Source of the DNA: a virus
Length of the DNA: 23,813 bases
Reading direction: 5' to 3' (one strand)
Virus record (IMG/VR): IMGVR_UViG_3300046002_000612
Location: 1 to 23,813 of that record
Positions 16,665-21,357 of the stretch are shown here, piece by piece. The position numbers were made by a program, and so were the translations under genes. The number at the start of each line of letters is the position of its first letter. Position 1 is the first letter of the stretch. The notes beneath the pieces are model-generated. The model searched no databases, had not been told where the DNA came from, and saw only the letters and a program-made list of their open reading frames with translations.

Positions 16665-17028
16665 CATCCCCATAAAACGCAGCCACTAGCGGGTCACGTT
16701 TAATCTTCCACTTCTTTGCCCTCTGCCGCGCCATCCGAAAGGCGTGGTCATCGAGGGACTCTTTGGCTTTCCACCTGGCAAGCTTCTCTTTGGCCGTCAA
16801 TGGCTTTGGCCTTGTCGCGTCAGAGCCGATGCCGTAACTGTAGACGGCCACAGGGACGTTGCCGATCCTGCGCCAGTCTGAAATGTAGACCAGACCAGAC
16901 TTGCGCAGCCTCAAAATCAGGATCTGCGCAGACCTTTGGGTGCAATACACCTTGGCGGCCACCTCATGTGCCGTGAGGGCATTGAGGGTCAGCAAATCAA
17001 TGATGCGGGGCAGGCGTATTGACTTCAT
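16657..17028 (-). CDS. Winged-helix DNA-binding protein
   Basis: The protein has 123 residues. Residues 8-55 (IIDLLTLNALTAHEVAAKVYC, SAQILILRLRKSGLVYIS) form a helix-turn-helix with wing, as in small phage regulators. A basic C-terminal part (RMARQRAKKWKIKRDPLVAAF) is common to phage proteins of this type. It is the last gene of the leftward operon, its ATG overlapping the preceding TGA. Its stop overlaps the end of the rightward late operon, so read-through from either side would make antisense RNA. The regulator's targets are unknown. Confidence 0.75.
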   Translation of the reverse strand: MKSIRLPRIIDLLTLNALTAHEVAAKVYCTQRSAQILILRLRKSGLVYISDWRRIGNVPVAVYSYGIGSDATRPKPLTAKEKLARWKAKESLDDHAFRMARQRAKKWKIKRDPLVAAFYGDAT

Positions 17029-17195
17029 TTCTGGTCACTGTGCTCGCGTCTAGCGTGTCTCTCAGCCTCTTCTCGGCGCATGAAGTACTTGTCGCACCTT
17101 GTGCAGCGAAACCATGTTTGCTCAATGACGCGAGTTTGCCTGTCAGTGTGCAGGCCTCTGGTTGTGCCGTACATGGTGCGAACTGGCTCAATCAC
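17025..17195 (-). CDS. Mini-protein with C2H2-type zinc finger
   Basis: A GTG start at 17195 overlaps the preceding TGA and gives 56 residues; ATG 17174 would give 49. Residues 28-52 read WFRCTRCDKYFMRREEAERH and then ARREH. That is C31-x2-C34-x12-H47-x4-H52, the spacing of a classical C2H2 zinc finger, with an aromatic residue (F38) in the usual place and many Arg for nucleic acid contact. The flanks are basic. It ends with ATGA coupling to the winged-helix gene, so both are likely translated together. A DNA- or RNA-binding role is inferred. Confidence 0.72.
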   Translation of the reverse strand: MIEPVRTMYGTTRGLHTDRQTRVIEQTWFRCTRCDKYFMRREEAERHARREHSDQK

Positions 17196-17371
17196 TTTTT
17201 GGCCGCCTTGGCGAGTGTGTAGGTCAGGATCGGCTTCTTCTTGCCAATGCCGTGATTCTTCTGTTGCGTGGCGGCTGACTTCTTGCCAACGATGTGCCTA
17301 CGCAGTGAATCGTCTTTGCTGAAGATGGATGGTGTGCCATCGTTCCAATTGAATGCTGTTTTAGCGGTCAT
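17192..17371 (-). CDS. Small basic protein, unknown function
   Basis: From ATG 17371 the product is 59 residues: MTAKTAFNWNDGTPSIF, then a Lys/Arg/His-rich remainder (HIVGKKSAATQQKNHGIGKK). There is no membrane segment or Cys. The ATG lies 11 bases inside the end of the upstream gene; a longer start at 17449 would extend 26 codons further into it and is not needed. Its stop overlaps the zinc-finger start. The basic charge suggests nucleic acid or ribosome contact, but nothing specific is seen. Confidence 0.55.
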   Translation of the reverse strand: MTAKTAFNWNDGTPSIFSKDDSLRRHIVGKKSAATQQKNHGIGKKKPILTYTLAKAAKK

Positions 17372-17549
17372 ATCCCCATTCCCTACATAGTTTCTTAATT
17401 TTGGCTCTGAGCTTCTTCTTTTCGCAGACCTTGGCGTGTTGGCTTTCAATCATCTTCTCGCGCAATGACTGTGGCGTAGGCGGAGAAGGGAATAACCCAT
17501 TCCAACCAATCAGGCCACACACCAAGGCGACAAGAAGGCGGTCTGTCAT
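17361..17549 (-). CDS. Small protein with N-terminal membrane or signal segment
   Basis: The 62-residue protein opens with one hydrophobic helix (MTDRLLVALVCGLIGWNGLF), followed by a proline turn (PSPPTPQ) and a strongly basic end (EKKKLRAKIKKLCREWG). It has no lipobox. It would be anchored in the inner membrane with the basic tail probably in the cytoplasm. ATG overlaps the preceding TGA by four bases. I do not recognise a family. Confidence 0.62.
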   Translation of the reverse strand: MTDRLLVALVCGLIGWNGLFPSPPTPQSLREKMIESQHAKVCEKKKLRAKIKKLCREWGYDR

Positions 17550-17725
17550 GTGTTGAGCTGCTTGAGTTTAGATTCAGTTTCACGCACAACTTTTATGTAG
17601 TTGCTAAGACCCATTTGCTCAATCAGCTCATCCGTCAGCCCTACCCATTCCTTTTGACCGCACCAATTACAACTGCCATCGTATGTAATCAATGCTTTTT
17701 CAACAGGGCAAAGGTGTTCTTTCAT
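17546..17725 (-). CDS. Small zinc-ribbon-like protein
   Basis: From ATG 17725 the product is 59 residues. C6, C20 and C23 (CPVEK ... SCNWCGQ) resemble a half zinc ribbon. The C-terminus is helical (LIEQMGLSNYIKVVRETESK). Translational coupling to the upstream gene (AAATGA) picks this start over the in-frame ATG at 17794, which lies inside the upstream gene. Function is unknown; such proteins often bind nucleic acid or partner proteins. Confidence 0.62.
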   Translation of the reverse strand: MKEHLCPVEKALITYDGSCNWCGQKEWVGLTDELIEQMGLSNYIKVVRETESKLKQLNT

Positions 17726-17871
17726 TTCTGATCCTCCTGCATCAATTTGGCAAGATGATGGCGCAACCATTTGGGGCCGCCAATCTCTTTCCACTTGGCG
17801 TATTGGCTTGGCGTGAGCCTGATGCCAACATTCTTACTGTTGTTTGTAATCTCTGACTTTGGCCTTGGCAT
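17722..17871 (-). CDS. Mini-protein, possibly ribbon-helix-helix type
   Basis: A 49-residue frame starts at ATG 17871, which shares one base with the preceding TGA. It begins with basic MPRPKSEITNNSKNVG. Then VGIRLTPSQYAKWKEIGGPKW gives a strand followed by helices, ending LRHHLAKLMQED. That pattern (RLTPxQxxKxxxxGGxxWLR) is frequent in small phage proteins that look like ribbon-helix-helix DNA-binding units. Stop and next ATG overlap. The assignment is tentative. Confidence 0.62.
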   Translation of the reverse strand: MPRPKSEITNNSKNVGIRLTPSQYAKWKEIGGPKWLRHHLAKLMQEDQK

Positions 17872-17981
17872 CACTTAATCTCCCACGAATTTAACAACAC
17901 AACTATGGCGGCATAGATCACCACAAACAAGATGGCAATGCCAACGGCTCCAAGCAAAACAACACTCAAGACTGTTTCCAT
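17871..17981 (-). CDS. 36-residue single-pass membrane micropeptide
   Basis: ATG 17981 gives METVLSVVLLGAVGIAILFV and then a continued hydrophobic stretch ending VLLNSWEIK. Almost the whole protein is one membrane helix. An in-frame ATG at 18065 would add 28 residues lying inside the upstream gene and is unlikely. It overlaps the upstream gene by 16 bases and the next ATG by one base (TGATG). Possible roles include modulating a host membrane enzyme; none is shown. Confidence 0.6.
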   Translation of the reverse strand: METVLSVVLLGAVGIAILFVVIYAAIVVLLNSWEIK

Positions 17982-18175
17982 AGCTTCAGCACCTTTGAAA
18001 TGTGTTGCGGTTCCTCGACCTTGGGCGAGTTCCCAAAGACAGGCTTCCAGCCGTACTTGCGCCATGTAGCTTGTACGTCAGCGCCTCTGGTTGGCTTATA
18101 GGCGGCATCAAAGACGTGCAGGGTCGGCCATACGATCTTCGTGCCAGCGGGTGGGTTCCAGTTCAACTCTCTCAT
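17966..18175 (-). CDS. Small hypothetical phage protein
   Basis: The 69-residue protein starts MRELNWNPPAGTKIVWPTLH and contains VQATWRKYGWKPVFG, so it has five Trp and many basic residues but no Cys. The ATGA overlap with the upstream gene fixes the start. It appears soluble, with a mixed alpha/beta pattern. I do not recognise a family. Confidence 0.62.
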   Translation of the reverse strand: MRELNWNPPAGTKIVWPTLHVFDAAYKPTRGADVQATWRKYGWKPVFGNSPKVEEPQHISKVLKLWKQS

Positions 18176-18441
18176 CTCTGTGCCGCCAAGAGTTCAATTT
18201 CAACTTCTTTGACGCGCTCTCTGAGGATGCTCACCTCATGCTCAAGGCTTGTGATCTTGCGCTCAAGGCGTTCGCGGGTGGTGTTTTCAGCGTGGACCCA
18301 ACCGATCAGCGTGCCCTCGGTCACGGCCATCCGCGCCAGCTTTGCATATTCATCGCGCAACATGAAGCCGCCACCCACTTCCATGGGCGGGGTGAACTTA
18401 TTTACGGCTCTGTCTATCTCGATTTGCATGGTTTCAGACAT
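18172..18441 (-). CDS. Small protein with C-terminal coiled coil
   Basis: The 89-residue protein has a mixed N-terminal half (FTPPMEVGGGFMLRDEYAKL) and a C-terminal heptad-rich helix (RERLERKITSLEHEVSILRE) that should form a dimeric coiled coil. AAGGAG lies about nine bases upstream of ATG 18441, the best ribosome site within the operon interior, so this may be a strongly translated member. It overlaps the upstream gene by 8 bases. Function is unknown. Confidence 0.68.
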   Translation of the reverse strand: MSETMQIEIDRAVNKFTPPMEVGGGFMLRDEYAKLARMAVTEGTLIGWVHAENTTRERLERKITSLEHEVSILRERVKEVEIELLAAQR

Positions 18442-18694
18442 GGTGCTCTGCTCCTTGTGTTGTCAGTTGATTATTCCAAGCAGCCACCAGTAGGCTGGCG
18501 TTGTATGGAATAGGGGTCACAGAAGACACAAACAGGCCTTTGCCGCGCTGTTTGCGTCCCGATGCATCTTTGGCATTGGTGTTGATTAACTCCTTGCGCT
18601 GGACAGCGTTGTAGATCTTGGTGCGCACAAAGCCGCCATTGATCAGCTCTTCCATCGTGCGCGGCTCTTGGCAGAAGTCTTGAAGCTCGGTCAT
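18434..18694 (-). CDS. Small protein, possibly winged-helix-like
   Basis: From ATG 18694 the product is 86 residues. MTELQDFCQEPRTMEELING, then FVRTKIYNAVQRKELINTNA and GRKQRGKGLFVS, gives helices followed by a basic strand-turn-strand as in wing domains. GGAGGAAG lies directly before the ATG, which overlaps the upstream TGA as ATGA; the in-frame ATG at 18748 lies inside the upstream gene and lacks such a site. A regulatory role is inferred. Confidence 0.65.
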   Translation of the reverse strand: MTELQDFCQEPRTMEELINGGFVRTKIYNAVQRKELINTNAKDASGRKQRGKGLFVSSVTPIPYNASLLVAAWNNQLTTQGAEHHV

Positions 18695-18873
18695 TCTTCC
18701 TCCCTCGCTTTCAGCATTGCGTCTGCCATGAGATAAGCGGTTTTCCACGGATCATCGTCAAAGTCAAAATCCGTTCTGCCTATCAGGGCTTGCATAGCCT
18801 GTGCCGCAAAGTAGTCGCGCAATGTCATGCCATTTCGGTATAGGTCTGGAAACGCCTGTTGTTCGTCACTCAT
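18691..18873 (-). CDS. Conserved-type small acidic phage protein
   Basis: The protein has 60 residues. GMTLRDYFAAQAMQALIGRT followed by an acidic FDFDDDPW and a final helix AYLMADAMLKAREEE is a pattern I recognise in many phage and prophage mini-proteins of unknown function. AAGGAG lies about 10 bases upstream. ATG overlaps the preceding TGA. It appears soluble and helical. Confidence 0.75.
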   Translation of the reverse strand: MSDEQQAFPDLYRNGMTLRDYFAAQAMQALIGRTDFDFDDDPWKTAYLMADAMLKAREEE

Positions 18874-18962
18874 TTCAAAAGCTCCTTGATGATTTCAACG
18901 ATGAAGGGCATGGCGAACAATACGCCAACGATGGTGGCTTGGGCAAATTCTTTGATGGTCAT
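18870..18962 (-). CDS. 30-residue membrane micropeptide
   Basis: ATG 18962 to TGA 18870-18872 encodes MTIKEFAQATIVGVLFAMPF followed by IVEIIKELLK. One hydrophobic helix with a charged end on each side suggests an inner-membrane anchor or amphipathic peptide. GAGGAGAATGAAG lies upstream as ribosome site, and both ends overlap the neighbours as ATGA. It is very short, so its reality rests mainly on the precise coupling and the site. Confidence 0.52.
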   Translation of the reverse strand: MTIKEFAQATIVGVLFAMPFIVEIIKELLK

Positions 18963-19105
18963 TCTTCATTCTCCTCTTGGCAAAGTTCGCAACCAGGGTG
19001 AGCTGGATCGCGGCAATCATGGTGGTTTTCAAGGCTCAACTGGTACTGGCGGCGGTGGAAGTCTTCCGCTTTCATGTAGTCGAGGTCGGCTTCGTCTAGT
19101 GGCAT
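18959..19105 (-). CDS. Small Cys/His protein, first gene of the leftward operon
   Basis: ATG 19105 gives 48 residues ending EENEE. Residues 28-42 read HHDCRDPAHPGCELC: C31, H36, C39 and C42 could hold a metal. AGGAG is six bases from the start, and the promoter at 19131-19158 lies just upstream, so this is the leader gene whose initiation gates the twelve genes coupled behind it. Eleven bases covering GGAG through the A of the ATG are the exact complement of a hairpin segment at 19206-19216. It may therefore be the target of a small RNA. Function is unknown. Confidence 0.68.
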   Translation of the reverse strand: MPLDEADLDYMKAEDFHRRQYQLSLENHHDCRDPAHPGCELCQEENEE

Positions 19106-19118
19106 GGTTATCTCCTGT

Positions 19119-19180
19119 GTTGACAAATAAATCATATCAGCTTTGCGCTTGCTGTCAAATCACCTACATTTTAGTCAACT
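19119..19180. promoter_or_regulatory. GTTGAC half-sites around the divergent promoters
   Basis: GTTGACAAAT reads rightward from 19119 and GTTGACTAAA reads leftward from 19180, facing each other. A related ATTTGACAGC sequence (leftward, about 19160-19151) lies between and contains the -35 box. This arrangement brackets the leftward promoter and could bind a dimeric regulator, perhaps the HTH protein encoded at 19310. The partial overlap with the -35 consensus means it may also be chance. Confidence 0.3.
19131..19158 (-). promoter_or_regulatory. Sigma-70 promoter of the leftward operon
   Basis: On the minus strand TTGACA (complement of 19153-19158) and TATGAT (complement of 19131-19136) are separated by 16 bases. 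The -35 is perfect and the -10 has five of six consensus bases. Transcription would start near 19124, about 19 bases before the ATG at 19105, leaving just room for the AGGAG. This is the only strong leftward promoter seen in the window. Confidence 0.72.
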
Positions 19181-19197
19181 ATTCCAGCCCTTACAAT
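19170..19197 (+). promoter_or_regulatory. Possible promoter of the small RNA
   Basis: TACAAT at 19192-19197 matches five of six -10 bases. The -35 candidate TTTAGT (19170-19175, spacing 16) is poor. Transcription would start near 19203-19204, exactly at the foot of the first hairpin. The coincidence with the hairpin supports it; the weak -35 means an activator or a different upstream promoter could be involved. Confidence 0.35.
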
Positions 19198-19202
19198 GTC
19201 CC

Positions 19203-19262
19203 TGCTGGTTATCTCCACCAGCAGTTGCCTTCGGGGGTTGGCGTGAGTCAGCCCCCTTTTTT
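19203..19262 (+). ncRNA. Candidate two-hairpin small RNA, anti-Shine-Dalgarno loop
   Basis: The sequence is a perfect 8-bp hairpin: CTGCTGGT (19202-19209), loop TATCTCC, ACCAGCAG (19217-19224). A short spacer and a terminator hairpin with six T follow. There is no reading frame of note. Positions 19206-19216 are identical to 19105-19115, so the RNA would be complementary over 11 bases to the ribosome site and first start base of the leftward operon. Seven of these bases form the exposed loop, a usual kissing or seed arrangement of antisense RNAs. It lies between divergent operons, where a rightward terminator has no gene to terminate. The alternative is a DNA operator palindrome plus an insulating terminator. 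Confidence 0.5.
19233..19262 (+). terminator. Rho-independent terminator, rightward
   Basis: GGGGGTTG (19233-19240) pairs with CAGCCCCC (19249-19256), with one G-U pair and an 8-base loop, followed by TTTTTT (19257-19262). The reverse strand has no T run after the hairpin, so it works only rightward. It would end the candidate small RNA and also stop late transcripts reading through from the structural operon. Confidence 0.82.
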
Positions 19263-19272
19263 ACCTGTACAC

Positions 19273-19302
19273 TTGACACTTTCCACAAGACATGGTTAAC
19301 AT
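19273..19302 (+). promoter_or_regulatory. Promoter of the regulator / replication operon
   Basis: TTGACA (19273-19278) is perfect; TAACAT (19297-19302) matches four of six -10 bases, spacing 18. The predicted start, about 19309-19310, coincides with the ATG of the HTH gene, implying a leaderless message. It lies ten bases after the terminator, so it is a clean restart of transcription. Confidence 0.5.
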
Positions 19303-19309
19303 CTTACAC

Positions 19310-19549
19310 ATGAAAACAATTGCACAACAGGAAATGCAGGACATCAAGTACTTGATTGAGTCAGCCGGTTACCGCCTGTCCGACCTTTGCCGAGTCGCAG
19401 GGATTGATCATTCACAGCTTTCGCGCTGGGTTAACGGTCAAGTAGATCCACGATACAGCACCGTCATCAAGCTCAAAGCGGCGGCAGACGCGCTCATCTC
19501 AGCACGCCTACAGGTCATCAATCAAGCCATGGAAGATGCCGTCAAATGA
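19310..19549 (+). CDS. Helix-turn-helix regulator (Cro/CI-like)
   Basis: From ATG 19310 the product is 79 residues. RLSDLCRVAGIDHSQLSRWV followed by NGQVDPRYSTVIKLKAAADA is an XRE-type helix-turn-helix: helix two at DLCRVAG, recognition helix at HSQLSRWV. A C-terminal helix follows (ISARLQVINQAMEDAV). There is no Shine-Dalgarno before this ATG; the promoter predicts a message starting on or next to it. ATG 19292 would add six residues but overlaps the -10. It probably binds the divergent control region next to it, repressing the leftward operon or itself. Its stop overlaps the next ATG by four bases. Confidence 0.75.
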   Translation: MKTIAQQEMQDIKYLIESAGYRLSDLCRVAGIDHSQLSRWVNGQVDPRYSTVIKLKAAADALISARLQVINQAMEDAVK

Positions 19550-20022
19550 GCAAATACAGCATTGGCGTTGACCCTGGCCTCTCTGGCGCAATCGCCATCA
19601 TGTCGGCTGAGAGCTTGAAGATATTTGATATGCCCACCATGACGGTGGAACGCAACGGCAAAGCCAAACGGCAGGTCAGCGCCAGCGAGTTAGCCGAACT
19701 GCTCTACGTCTACACCGGCAAAGACTGTCATGTCTACGTTGAAAAGGTCAGCGCCATGGCCGGTCAGGGCGTAACAAGTGTCTTCAGCTTTGGGCGATCA
19801 TTTGGCATGATTGAGGGCATCTTGGCCGCATTCAAAATGCCAGTGACATACGTTTCCCCCGCCACTTGGGTGAAGGCCGTTGGCCGAGGCCAAGGCAAGG
19901 ATGCCAGCCGCGCCAGAGCTATGGAGCTATTTCCAGAGAATCAGGCCGACTTCAAGCGCGTCAAAGATGATGGCAGAAGTGACGCAAGCCTCATCGCATA
20001 TTGGGGCAAGCACCATGGATGA
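19546..20022 (+). CDS. RuvC-like Holliday-junction resolvase
   Basis: The protein has 158 residues. SIGVDPGLSGAIAI with D9 opens the RNase H-like fold. VYVEKVSAMAGQGVTSVFSF gives E66, and DDGRSDASLIAYWG near 141-154 supplies the last acidic pair. This is the RuvC/phage resolvase set. The enzyme cuts four-way junctions made during recombination and replication so that concatemers can be packaged. It is coupled to the HTH gene (ATGA) and opens the replication block. Confidence 0.85.
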   Translation: MSKYSIGVDPGLSGAIAIMSAESLKIFDMPTMTVERNGKAKRQVSASELAELLYVYTGKDCHVYVEKVSAMAGQGVTSVFSFGRSFGMIEGILAAFKMPVTYVSPATWVKAVGRGQGKDASRARAMELFPENQADFKRVKDDGRSDASLIAYWGKHHG

Positions 20023-20224
20023 AAAAGAACGCCAAACCCTGCGTGAGCACATCATCTGGCTTGGCACAGAGCTGGAGAGACAACGCAAGCTCAATCAGCA
20101 ACACATCGTCTTCTTAAAGCGCCTCCTCGATCCAGAAGACCTTGGCTATGCCGCCAGCAACGAGGTGCGAAAAATCGCATATGTCTTGCTCATCAACAAC
20201 AACACGAATGAACAACAAGAATGA
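20015..20224 (+). CDS. Small helical protein, unknown function
   Basis: From ATG 20015 the product is 69 residues: MDEKERQTLREHIIWLGTEL, ERQRKLNQQHIVFLKRLLDP and then EVRKIAYVLLINNN. It is almost entirely helical with heptad-like spacing and no Cys. The start lies 8 bases inside the end of the resolvase gene and the stop overlaps the nuclease start as ATGA. It may be a small partner of one of them. A longer start at 19880 would lie within the resolvase and is rejected. Confidence 0.65.
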   Translation: MDEKERQTLREHIIWLGTELERQRKLNQQHIVFLKRLLDPEDLGYAASNEVRKIAYVLLINNNTNEQQE

Positions 20225-21324
20225 AACAACTAAAACTGCGCCCATCTTCAGCCTCGCGTTGGATAGCTTGCCCAGCCTCTGCGCGGCTCTCAACCCTTGT
20301 ACCCTACCAAGAGAGTGGGGAGGCCGCCAAGATAGGCACAGCCATCCACGCGCTGGCAGAAACCTGCTTCCAGCTTGACACCGACCCCATGAAGTTTGTC
20401 GGCCAGCAGGTCGAGGGCATCACCATGACTGAAGAAAACTGCGAGTTTGCGCTGGAGCACCTGCAAGCCATCTGGGCGGTGCAGGACGAGCTGGGGCATG
20501 TGAAGGTGGAGCAGCTATTCAAGCTCTACGACACGCCCAAATTCAGCCTCCAAGGCACTGCTGATGTGGTCGGCTGGTCTGACTCCAAACTCACCATCGC
20601 AGATCTGAAGACAGGGCGCGGTTATGTGGACGCCGACTCTGAGCAGATGAAGATCTACGCCTTGGGCGCGATGAAGGCCAATAACCTGCGGGTGAAGGAG
20701 GTCGAGTTCCAGATCATCCAGCCACACCATGGCGACAAACGCATTCACCGCATGTCATCAGATGAGCTTGGCGTGTGGGAGACGCAAATCATGATGCCCG
20801 CCATTGAAGATGCAGTGAGTGATGCACCGCGCTACAACCCATCAGAGTCAGCGTGCCAATGGTGTCCAGCAAAGACTATTTGTTCTGCACAGAAGGCTTC
20901 ATTTGACTTGGTGGCGGCGCAACCAGATCTCACCATCATGAAAAAGGAAGAGGTCAAGGAAGTCATGCTGGCGCTGACACCGGCACAGATTAGCGACATC
21001 TTGGACCGCGCACCATTGGTCGAGAAGTTCATTGATGCGGTGCGCGCACACGCCTTGGACGCGATGGAGAAGCACAGTGCAGTGATACCTGGCTGGCAGC
21101 TCCAGCCCAAACGCGCATCCCGCAAATGGCTTGACGAGGGCACTGCGCGTGCCGAATTGATTGCTGCGGGTTTATCCGATGTCGATATTTTTGAAACAAA
21201 CCTAATTACTCCAGCGGCGGCAGAGAAACTGCTTCCAAAGGATCAAAGAGTACTCTTGGACGAATTGACGGCCAAGGTATCGAGTGGCTTGACGCTGGCA
21301 AAAGATCGCGGCCTCAGTCAATAA
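20221..21324 (+). CDS. Cas4/AddB-like Fe-S PD-(D/E)XK exonuclease (DUF2800-like)
   Basis: The protein has 367 residues. GTAIHALAETC gives H43. GTADVVGWSDSKLTIADLKTG gives D115, D128 and K130, the PD-(D/E)XK set. EQMKIYALG supplies the following Gln-Tyr motif. C17 together with C212, C215 and C221 (ACQWCPAKTIC) matches the four Cys that hold a 4Fe-4S cluster in Cas4 and AddB nucleases. A phage enzyme of this kind makes or degrades single-stranded ends for recombination. Neighbours RuvC-like and SSB-like fit a recombination set. The C-terminal 120 residues are helical and less conserved. The start is coupled by ATGA. Confidence 0.87.
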   Translation: MKQLKLRPSSASRWIACPASARLSTLVPYQESGEAAKIGTAIHALAETCFQLDTDPMKFVGQQVEGITMTEENCEFALEHLQAIWAVQDELGHVKVEQLFKLYDTPKFSLQGTADVVGWSDSKLTIADLKTGRGYVDADSEQMKIYALGAMKANNLRVKEVEFQIIQPHHGDKRIHRMSSDELGVWETQIMMPAIEDAVSDAPRYNPSESACQWCPAKTICSAQKASFDLVAAQPDLTIMKKEEVKEVMLALTPAQISDILDRAPLVEKFIDAVRAHALDAMEKHSAVIPGWQLQPKRASRKWLDEGTARAELIAAGLSDVDIFETNLITPAAAEKLLPKDQRVLLDELTAKVSSGLTLAKDRGLSQ

Positions 21325-21357
21325 TGCAACCCCTGTAACTTTTAAAGGCAAACGCAA

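Noticed and set aside
16997-17191. A 64-residue minus-strand frame with four Cys
   Set aside because: It competes with the C2H2 frame (17025-17195), which couples exactly to both neighbours and has a recognisable metal site. The 64-residue frame runs past the start of the winged-helix gene and has no such coupling.
18002-18513. Long plus-strand frames of 140-163 residues
   Set aside because: They are antisense to three coupled minus-strand genes with good ribosome sites, and their translations look like no known protein.
19202-19262. Known riboswitch or tRNA-like element
   Set aside because: The two short hairpins match no riboswitch core I know and no cloverleaf. It has no downstream gene in the proper place, so only a small RNA or operator reading remains.
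18859-19299. A 146-residue plus-strand frame opposite the start of the leftward operon
   Set aside because: It runs antisense across several coupled genes, the promoter and the terminator, and has low-complexity translated text. It is a shadow.
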